Assembly: GCA_964471555.1 (NCBI GenBank)
Contig: CAYYGM010000034.1
Span: forward strand, 1-33,921
DNA: 33,921 nt
Reading direction: 5' to 3'
DNA from: JADLFV01 sp964471555
GTDB taxonomy: Bacteria > Planctomycetota > Phycisphaerae > Phycisphaerales > Phycisphaeraceae
Under the pieces are notes generated by a model. The model saw nothing but the letters and a program-made list of their open reading frames with translations. It was not told where the DNA came from and searched no databases. The translations under genes and the position numbers were made by a program. This document shows, piece by piece, positions 15,975 to 22,348 of the stretch. Within the stretch, counting starts at the first letter, position 1. Each line of letters begins with the position of its first letter.

Positions 15975-18179
15975 CTAATGTGCCTGCGGCAAGTAGCGTC
16001 GCCGCACCAGCATCGGCAACCCGCCGACCGCCAGCAGACCGAACGCACCGGGCTCCGGGATCGTGAGCTGATCCAAGGCCGCTTCAAACGTCATGTCCGC
16101 AGCAGCGCCGAAGCCCCAGTTGTCGCCGATGATCTGCAGATCGGCCAGGTTCACCAGGCCGTCACCGGTGAAGTCTGCCTGCGACCACTGGGCGGCGTTG
16201 GATTGCCAGTTGTCCCCGAGAATCTGCAGGTCCGCGAGGTTGACCAGGCCGTCGGCGTTGGCGTCGCCGGGATGCACGAACGGCGACAGATAGCCGATGC
16301 GGATTTCATCGAAGTGCAGATCCTCCGCCAGACGCGCCTGGTTGATCACGAACTTGGTCGCCACGTCGCTTAAGTCCAGCGACAGCTCGCCCTGCCAGGT
16401 CGTCGGCTCCACCAGAGTCCGGCCGGCTTCGTAAAGCTGAGCTTGCAGCACGTCCGCGACACCCGAGGGATTCAGTGTGATCTTGACCACCAACTGGTAA
16501 TCGACGCCGATCTGCACCGTGACGTCCGTGTCCAGCGTGGCGACGTTGTTACCGAGAACCAGGCGCAGCAGCTCGCCGCTGGTCTGGCCCACCGCGATCA
16601 CGCGCTGGTTGCCGGCATTATCCAGGCGAAAGAATTCGCTGTTCTCCGTGCTGGAGCCGTTGGTTGCATCATCGCGGCGAAACAGCACGCTGCCATAGAG
16701 CACGCGAGTGGAAACCGGATCGGTGTCGATCGCATGTTGTAGCGCCCGCTCGGCGCGGACGGTGACTGAGCCGGCCGTGTGGGAAAAAGCCTGGTTCCCA
16801 CTGGCCGCGTCATAGCTGAAGGGCGCGACGATGTTCTGCTGCTCGATCAGCGATGTGCCGGTGCTGGTGGGTGCGATCCACGCCCCACCCCAGCCCGTGC
16901 CGCCGTTCCGACCGTTCAATCCGCTCCCGGAGGTGTAATCGAACGACTCGCTGACCAGCAGGCCGGACTCGACAAGCTGGCCGAAGTTATGGAAGGTGAG
17001 GAAATTGGCGTTGTGGGCGCTGTCAGCCCCGCCCAGGCCGTCGTCATAGGCCGTGCGCGAAACCGCCACCACGTCGTTGCCGTCGAACTGCCAGTCGAGA
17101 TACTGGAAGCCGATGTGATCGACGTCGCTGAGATCCTGCAGCACGATGCGATCAACAGTCCAGTTGCTCAGGTCGTCGCTGCGCATCAGGGCCACGGTGT
17201 TGCGGATGACGCCGGGCTTGACGGCCGGATCGTAGTTGTCCTGGTTGACGATGTCAGCCAGCGCCCAATAAGCATCGGTGCCGGCGTGATAGCGGATGAC
17301 GAACTTCTTGGCGCCGCCCGACATGGGCACGATGTCGCCCCCGGAATTGAAACTGAGCGTGGTGGGATTTTGCGCCCGCGCGATGGCCGCGTACTCCGGC
17401 TTCCCGGCATCGACATCCACCCGCAACACATCGACCACGTGCCCGTCACGACCAACCACCGCATTGCCTTCCAGCCAACCGTTGAACCCGCTGCTGGGCA
17501 GCCAGCTTGTGCTGCTGGTGAGCACGTTGGTGTAAGTCCAGTTGGCTGCATCGAGCAGATCGCTGCCCAGCGGCGCGCTCATCAGGCCCGCCCGATACTG
17601 ACCGGGCCAACCCGCCGGTCCGCCGTTGTCCTCGTAGGCCCGCCAGATGCGTCCGTCGGCAATCACCACCGGCACCGCGGAGGTGTGCGTGCCCACACCG
17701 CCGGACACCGGCTTGAGCAAACCATTGCCGGCATTGGTGGGCGTGGTCCAGGTGGCGCCGCCATCGGTCGAGCGACGGATCACCATGTCGCCGTGCACCC
17801 GATTGGGCCCCATCAGGTAAAGATCGTTTTCGTACACAAAGAGCCCGGACCACAGGTCACCGTGGAGCGTGGTCAGCGGCGTCCAGGTCGCGCCGCGATC
17901 GGTGGATTTGAAAAGATACGTGGTCCCGCTGGTCGAGCCGCCGGAGGGAGGCCCGAAGACATCACGGCTGGCGACGTAATCACCGTTGGGCAGAATGGCC
18001 AGCGAAGGCGAACCGACATACAACCTGGTGGAAGCCGGGGAATGATCAATCACCACCCCCGGCACGGTCACGCCGTTGAACAGCGTGGTCTGGGCGTTTG
18101 CGCCATGAGCGACCGCGATCGCCAACCACAGGCAAGCGATCACCACCAGCCGCTTCACCGACGCAGGGGTCATTGGCAT
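15975..18179 (-). CDS. Sialidase-like protein with lectin-like, dockerin and PEP-CTERM regions
   Basis: A 734-aa modular surface protein. Signal peptide about 1-29; sialidase-like propeller about 30-400 with Asp boxes STDRGATW and STDGGATW, ending in a motif (SAHNANFLTFHNFGQLVESG) related to the tandem sialidase-like proteins. A concanavalin-like module covers about 405-630 (ESFDYTSGSGLNGRNGGTGW). A dockerin-type Ca-binding pair follows at about 638-693 (GDANADGLVNLADLQILGDN and a second copy). Residues about 708-734 are a PEP-CTERM signal: IPEPG, a hydrophobic stretch, then VRRRY. PEP-CTERM proteins are processed by an exosortase, which is not in the window. A terminator-like hairpin lies upstream, so its expression may be set separately from the genes before it. 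Confidence 0.88.
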   Translation of the reverse strand: MPMTPASVKRLVVIACLWLAIAVAHGANAQTTLFNGVTVPGVVIDHSPASTRLYVGSPSLAILPNGDYVASRDVFGPPSGGSTSGTTYLFKSTDRGATWTPLTTLHGDLWSGLFVYENDLYLMGPNRVHGDMVIRRSTDGGATWTTPTNAGNGLLKPVSGGVGTHTSAVPVVIADGRIWRAYEDNGGPAGWPGQYRAGLMSAPLGSDLLDAANWTYTNVLTSSTSWLPSSGFNGWLEGNAVVGRDGHVVDVLRVDVDAGKPEYAAIARAQNPTTLSFNSGGDIVPMSGGAKKFVIRYHAGTDAYWALADIVNQDNYDPAVKPGVIRNTVALMRSDDLSNWTVDRIVLQDLSDVDHIGFQYLDWQFDGNDVVAVSRTAYDDGLGGADSAHNANFLTFHNFGQLVESGLLVSESFDYTSGSGLNGRNGGTGWGGAWIAPTSTGTSLIEQQNIVAPFSYDAASGNQAFSHTAGSVTVRAERALQHAIDTDPVSTRVLYGSVLFRRDDATNGSSTENSEFFRLDNAGNQRVIAVGQTSGELLRLVLGNNVATLDTDVTVQIGVDYQLVVKITLNPSGVADVLQAQLYEAGRTLVEPTTWQGELSLDLSDVATKFVINQARLAEDLHFDEIRIGYLSPFVHPGDANADGLVNLADLQILGDNWQSNAAQWSQADFTGDGLVNLADLQIIGDNWGFGAAADMTFEAALDQLTIPEPGAFGLLAVGGLPMLVRRRYLPQAH

Positions 18180-18188
18180 CGAAACCTC

Positions 18189-18224
18189 AAAAACCCCGCC
18201 TGCGCCGAGTTAACGGCGCGGGCG
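18189..18224 (-). terminator. Intrinsic terminator within the minus-strand gene run
   Basis: On the minus strand 18224-18214 pairs with 18207-18197 as an 11-bp stem with one G-U wobble and a 6-nt loop (TTAACT). GGG and a T5 run follow. It lies between the dockerin/PEP-CTERM gene (18251) and the sialidase-like gene (18179), so it would reduce read-through into the genes that follow. Confidence 0.65.
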
Positions 18225-18250
18225 AGAGGGTCACAACTTCACATTGAGCT

Positions 18251-19459
18251 TCAGCGGCGGCGACGCAGCGTCGTCAGCAGCCCGCCGACCGCCAGCAGCC
18301 CGCACACGCCCGGCTCGGGGATCGCCACCTGAGCCAGCGCCTCATCGAACGCCACGTCAGGGCTGACACCGAAGCCCCAGTTGTCGCCGAGGATCTGCAG
18401 GTCCGCCAGGTTCACGTTGCCGTCGCCGGTGAAGTCCGCTTCGGACCAGGTGGCCGTGGTGGACTGCCAGTTATCGCCGAGGATTTGCAAGTCCGCCAGG
18501 TTGACCATGCCGTCACCGTTGGCGTCACCGGGGTGATAGCTGCTGCCGAGGGTGACCTGCAACTTCTGCACACCCGCATCATCGACGATGGCGTAGCTCC
18601 AACCCGCGGTGACCGAAGCGGAAGTCAGCAGGTTACCGCCTGTGTTGTCGGTGAAGGTGCCGTTGGAGGACATCAGCGTGTAAGTGCCGTTAACCGACGC
18701 ACCCACGAAAGACACATCGAGCTGGGCGTTGGCTTCCAGAGTGATGGCGTTGGTCGCCACGATGCCGGCCCCGACGCCGTTGGCGCCATCGAGCACGAAC
18801 TCGAAGTTATTGCCTTCAGCGGCATCGGCCGTCAGATCGTCAGCGACCTGGATTGACGAGCCCGAGCCGATCATCTTGAGGTTGAGCGTGCCGCCACTGC
18901 TGGACAGGTAGTCATCGATGACCAGCGAACTGGCGCCATCGAGGACCACGTACCCCACACCGCCGGTATTATTGCCGATGTTCATGCGGTTGGTGTGCAG
19001 GTTGCCGTCGGTGATGTTCAGGTAGCCGGTGCCCGCACCGCCGACCGTGGTGTAGGAACTGGTGGCGTTGACCGTGCCGCCGTTGATGTTCAACGTGCCG
19101 GTGGCGGTGGCGTCGAAGCCGAGATAGATGGAGTTGCTCAGGTCAGCCTGTCCGCCGGTGATGACCTCGACTAACCCGGTGCTGCCGGCATTCCAACCGG
19201 CGCGGATCCAGCGACCGAGGGTGGTGCTGCTGAGTACCGCCTTGTTCGCGCCATCCATTTCCACCAGCAGGTTGTCGTCAGCCGTGAACGGCACCGTAGG
19301 AACCGTGGTGGTGCCTTCCTGGTACCAGTTGTTCAGGTTCGTAAAGTCATTGTCGGCGTCATTGTTGGTCCAGACATAGTTGGTTGCACCCATGGCCGGG
19401 ACAGCGGCAAACAACATGGCCGCCAGCCAGAGTGACGTGCGTGTGAATTGACCGGTCAT
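18251..19459 (-). CDS. Dockerin and PEP-CTERM surface protein with beta-helix-like repeats
   Basis: A 402-aa exported protein. Signal peptide about 1-25 (ending AVPAMGA). Residues about 100-220 contain repeats of the type GTLNINGGTVN, GYLNITDGNLHT, resembling the short strands of autotransporter-like or PEP-CTERM-associated beta-helices. A dockerin-type pair is at about 310-367 (GDANGDGMVNLADLQILGDN and DFTGDGNVNLADLQILGDNW). The C terminus is a PEP-CTERM signal (IPEPGVCGLLAVGG, ending LRRRR). The start at 19459 has AAGGAG 8 nt upstream. It lies 59 nt downstream of the preceding gene. Probably a cell-surface or extracellular-matrix protein. The function is otherwise unknown. Confidence 0.85.
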   Translation of the reverse strand: MTGQFTRTSLWLAAMLFAAVPAMGATNYVWTNNDADNDFTNLNNWYQEGTTTVPTVPFTADDNLLVEMDGANKAVLSSTTLGRWIRAGWNAGSTGLVEVITGGQADLSNSIYLGFDATATGTLNINGGTVNATSSYTTVGGAGTGYLNITDGNLHTNRMNIGNNTGGVGYVVLDGASSLVIDDYLSSSGGTLNLKMIGSGSSIQVADDLTADAAEGNNFEFVLDGANGVGAGIVATNAITLEANAQLDVSFVGASVNGTYTLMSSNGTFTDNTGGNLLTSASVTAGWSYAIVDDAGVQKLQVTLGSSYHPGDANGDGMVNLADLQILGDNWQSTTATWSEADFTGDGNVNLADLQILGDNWGFGVSPDVAFDEALAQVAIPEPGVCGLLAVGGLLTTLRRRR

Positions 19460-19518
19460 TGGATTTCTCCTTGGTGAGTAAATCAGAACTGTTGTGATCA
19501 TTGGTTACTTGACGTCTG

Positions 19519-20373
19519 TCAGATTTTGGATCGTCGCGGCCGCAAGAGAAGGCCGGCCGCAGCCAGCAGGCCCAGCGTCGCCGGCTCGGGAATCACGTCG
19601 CCATACTCGGTCCCGATGCGGATCTCATCGACATACGAGCGGCCGGCGCGGCGCTGGGTGCCGATCTGGAACTGGGCCATCACGCCGGTGTAATCACCTG
19701 ACAATGATAGATCCCAGGTTGCCGGCTCGGCCAGGCTGTCCGAGCCCGAAAAAAGGCTGGCGGAGAACGTATCGGTGCCGCCGCCGGGGTTGGTCACCAG
19801 CTTGGCCACCAGCAGGTAATCGACGCCGATATCCATGGTGACCGTCGAGCTGATGTCCTTGGTGGTGGCGTCATTGAAGGCCATGCGGAACGCCTCGTTG
19901 CTCTCGTGACCCACGCCGGCGCGGAACGTGCCGCTGGCATCGTTGAGGCGCAGATAGAAATTATGCTCCGTGCCGCCGCCATCGGTCGCATCCTCGCGGC
20001 GAATCAGCATGCTGAAGTAAAGCGTCTGCGTGGCGTCCAGATCGATGGGACTGTTCAGCAGGCGGCGAATGTCCGGCGTGGCGCCGCCGGCATCATCATT
20101 GGTGGCGTTCGGCTCGATGTAAGCCTGGTTGCCGATGGGCGTGCCATAGCCGACGGGTGGCACAATGTCCTGCGTGACGACCTCGTAGGTCGGCGTGGTG
20201 TTGCTGCCTGCAATCCAGCCGCCGTTCCAGCCGCTGCCGCCGTTCTGTCCGTCCAGGTTTCCGGTGCTGTAGTTGAACGATTCATTGACCACCAGGCTCG
20301 CCTGCACCGCGGGGCCGGCGGCCAACAGCAGTAAGACCGTGGCGATACCTAATCTCCACCATTGAGTTGTCAT
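19519..20373 (-). CDS. PEP-CTERM protein with concanavalin-like module
   Basis: A 284-aa exported protein consisting almost only of the lectin-like module found in three other proteins here. Signal peptide about 1-25; module about 27-250, opening NESFNYSTGNLDGQNGGSGW and closing with VDEIRIGTEYG. The C terminus is a PEP-CTERM signal (IPEPATLGLLAAAGLLLRP, then RRSKI). The start at 20373 has GGAGG 7 nt upstream. The close similarity of the module to residues 405-630 of the sialidase-like protein suggests both bind the same ligand, though no binding residues can be assigned. Sorting to the cell surface by an exosortase is inferred from the family. Confidence 0.85.
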   Translation of the reverse strand: MTTQWWRLGIATVLLLLAAGPAVQASLVVNESFNYSTGNLDGQNGGSGWNGGWIAGSNTTPTYEVVTQDIVPPVGYGTPIGNQAYIEPNATNDDAGGATPDIRRLLNSPIDLDATQTLYFSMLIRREDATDGGGTEHNFYLRLNDASGTFRAGVGHESNEAFRMAFNDATTKDISSTVTMDIGVDYLLVAKLVTNPGGGTDTFSASLFSGSDSLAEPATWDLSLSGDYTGVMAQFQIGTQRRAGRSYVDEIRIGTEYGDVIPEPATLGLLAAAGLLLRPRRSKI

Positions 20374-20443
20374 CTTCGTACCTCCATCTTCAATGTGAAC
20401 GAACGAACTGAATCAACACAGCGCGCCGACCATCGACACGCAT

Positions 20444-21271
20444 TTAACGGGCATAAGGCAATCGGTAGAAGCGCGAGCCTTCCATGTTGGGCACAGGCAC
20501 GTCAAACAGTTTGTCATCGTTGCCCATGTAGCTGGTGGAGCTGCCGTCGCGACGAGCGAAGTTGCCGGCAAGCAGGTCAAGATCCGCAAACGAGCCTGTT
20601 TTCTGGTAATCGCTGATGGTGTAACTGCCCGGGGCTGAGGGCCGGTAGATGGTGGTCCAGCCAGCCTGACCGTTGAGGTGATTGGCCTGGAGAGTGTTGG
20701 CGTTGAAGACCAGCCGGTCGCCCACCAGCACATCCATGCCGTGGTTGTCGATTTCCCACTTGTCGTCCGTCCGCTGCCAGAAGTATGGCTTGTCCCAGAC
20801 GTTGTTGACACGATTGAAGTAGAAGCCGTTGGTGAACATGTAATCGACGTAGATGCGCGTCGAGCCCAGCGGAATCGCGGCTGGACTCTTGTCGTACGGC
20901 TCACAGTAGGGGCAGGTCATAAAGTTGACGTTGACGTAGGGCATATACAGGCGGCGCAGATCGTTGTTGACCCCAAAGGTGTCAGCCATCTGGTTGGCCC
21001 AATAGCCGCTGTTGATGGTGCTGGGATTCAAGGCAACGCGCAATTCGAAGTAGCCCAGCGGCAACCGGCCGTTGTCAACCTGGTAGGCGATCTGGGCCGC
21101 GGCCAGCGAGCGGACGTTGGTCAGGCATTGCACGTTCTTGGCGGCGTCCTTGGCCTTGCTCAGCACCGGCAGCAGAATGGAAATCAGCAGCGCGATGATG
21201 GAGATGACGACCAGCAACTCGATGAGTGTGAAACCGCGCGATCCCGCCCGGGTGGTGGGTTGAGCATTCAT
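20444..21271 (-). CDS. Prepilin-like (pseudopilin) protein
   Basis: A 275-aa protein with a type III (prepilin) signal at the N terminus: SRG before the cut, then FTLIELLVVISIIALLISIL with the +5 Glu at residue 18 and a predicted cleavage between G13 and F14. The C-terminal part (about 45-275) is a soluble domain of unknown fold, longer than major pilins. Two Cys (CPYC near residue 125) could form a disulfide or bind metal. The start codon overlaps the regulator stop in an ATGA arrangement, and GGGAG lies 7 nt upstream. Such proteins are frequent in planctomycetes and are often found with secretion or surface-protein loci. Use of the pilus machine at 28429-33771 is speculative. Confidence 0.88.
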   Translation of the reverse strand: MNAQPTTRAGSRGFTLIELLVVISIIALLISILLPVLSKAKDAAKNVQCLTNVRSLAAAQIAYQVDNGRLPLGYFELRVALNPSTINSGYWANQMADTFGVNNDLRRLYMPYVNVNFMTCPYCEPYDKSPAAIPLGSTRIYVDYMFTNGFYFNRVNNVWDKPYFWQRTDDKWEIDNHGMDVLVGDRLVFNANTLQANHLNGQAGWTTIYRPSAPGSYTISDYQKTGSFADLDLLAGNFARRDGSSTSYMGNDDKLFDVPVPNMEGSRFYRLPYAR

Positions 21272-22116
21272 TGCGGCGCTCCCTTGGTGGTGGACGATTC
21301 GAGGCGGCGACGTTTATTTTTGCCCCGGCTTCCGTTGGTCGGCAAGGTAGCCTCATCGGTCAGCGACATGCCTCGAGGCATCAACGACGCCAGGTCCAGA
21401 TCGACCGGGGCCGACTCGGTGGCGTGATGGCGCAGATACGTGATGGCGCCGTCGCGGCCGAAACGCAGGTGGCCTCGCATCCGGCGGCGGGCGGCGGCGG
21501 TGTTGCCGTCACGAATGGCGCGGTAGATGCGGGTGTGCCACAGATACACCCGGGCGATGGTGTGCAGGTCCTGGTGATCGTGACGGCGGGTGGCGAAGAT
21601 CAGCGTGAACACCCGCATGTCCTCGATCATCCGGCGCATCTGCGGCGTGCGAATGGCCTGCAGAATCACCGCGTGGAACGCCATGTCCAGGGTCAGAAAT
21701 CGGCGGGCCTGTTCCGGCGTCAGGTACGGCCGGCCGCTGTCGCGCAAATCGGTGCAGATGCCGTGCAACTGCTCGAGCAACTGCTCCAGCAGATTCAGCC
21801 GCCGCTGGTTGCGGGCGCGGGCGGCCCGCACCACCGCGTAACCTTCCAGCAGAATGCGCAGATCGTACAGCTCACGAATCTCCGTCAGCGAGGGCTTGCG
21901 CACAATCGTGCCCACCCGCGGCACCTGCTCCACCACATGCTCCAACTGCAACCGACGCAGGGCCTCGGACACCGGCGTGCGACTGATGCCCAGTTCCTTG
22001 GCCAGCGACCCGACGCTCAAACGTGAACCGGCCCCGATGCGCCCATCCACCAACTGGCGGCAGATGTAGCCGTAAGCCTGGTCGCGCAGTTTCAGATCGC
22101 TGTTGCTGCTGCTCAT
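21268..22116 (-). CDS. GntR-family regulator with FCD effector domain
   Basis: A 282-aa FadR-type transcription factor. The winged helix covers about residues 8-75 (VGSLAKELGISRTPVSEALR as recognition region, PRVGTIV wing). The all-helical FCD domain covers about 78-230, with candidate metal/ligand residues in LDMAFH, in a His within LWHTRIYRAI and in MRGHL. About 50 extra residues at the C terminus are basic and Ser/Thr-rich and are not part of the usual family. The start at 22116 has GAGGG 7 nt upstream. It is the first gene of the minus-strand run and overlaps the pseudopilin start by 4 nt. A promoter with an inverted repeat over its -10 region lies upstream, which suggests autorepression relieved by a small acid or sugar acid. 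Confidence 0.9.
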   Translation of the reverse strand: MSSSNSDLKLRDQAYGYICRQLVDGRIGAGSRLSVGSLAKELGISRTPVSEALRRLQLEHVVEQVPRVGTIVRKPSLTEIRELYDLRILLEGYAVVRAARARNQRRLNLLEQLLEQLHGICTDLRDSGRPYLTPEQARRFLTLDMAFHAVILQAIRTPQMRRMIEDMRVFTLIFATRRHDHQDLHTIARVYLWHTRIYRAIRDGNTAAARRRMRGHLRFGRDGAITYLRHHATESAPVDLDLASLMPRGMSLTDEATLPTNGSRGKNKRRRLESSTTKGAPQ

Positions 22117-22148
22117 AAGTCAGCCCTCGGAATAAACGTGAATGAACC

Positions 22149-22177
22149 CATCTGACATGTCTTAAGAATATCAGATG
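22149..22177. promoter_or_regulatory. Candidate operator of the FCD-type regulator
   Basis: CATCTGA (22149-22155) and TCAGATG (22171-22177) form a perfect inverted repeat that spans the predicted -10 of the regulator gene. GACATGTC (22154-22161) is an additional 8-bp palindrome near the predicted transcript start. ATGTC occurs three times (22157, 22175, 22186). FadR-type proteins bind short palindromes in such positions. The site could serve both the regulator operon and the divergent FG-GAP gene. Confidence 0.5.
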
Positions 22178-22192
22178 TCGCAAAAATGTCAA
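22165..22192 (-). promoter_or_regulatory. Sigma-70-like promoter of the regulator operon
   Basis: On the minus strand a perfect TTGACA (22192-22187) is followed after 16 nt by TATTCT (22170-22165). It is directed to the GntR gene at 22116, with a leader of about 40 nt. It is the strongest promoter match seen in the window and is overlapped by the inverted repeat at 22149-22177. Confidence 0.6.
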
Positions 22193-22292
22193 TGAATTTT
22201 ATATCATTGGAAATAAATAGCTTACGAAAATTATTTCGCCACTATATGCGCCTTAAAAGATGCCTGAGTCGGGCTGCATGATTGGTATGACA

Positions 22293-22301
22293 TGCTAGAA
22301 T
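22293..22301 (+). promoter_or_regulatory. Extended -10 promoter for the FG-GAP gene
   Basis: TGCTAGAAT has the TGn extension and a good -10 hexamer, about 48 nt before the ATG at 22349. No convincing -35 is present, which is compatible with an extended -10 promoter. Confidence 0.4.
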
Positions 22302-22348
22302 GCGCTCGCTTGATCGTTCCTGACACCCATGCAAAACAGGATCACCCC

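Noticed and set aside
22283..22296. Sigma-54 promoter before the FG-GAP gene
   Set aside because: The GG and GC elements are only 8 nt apart where 10 are needed, and the -24 box is poor.
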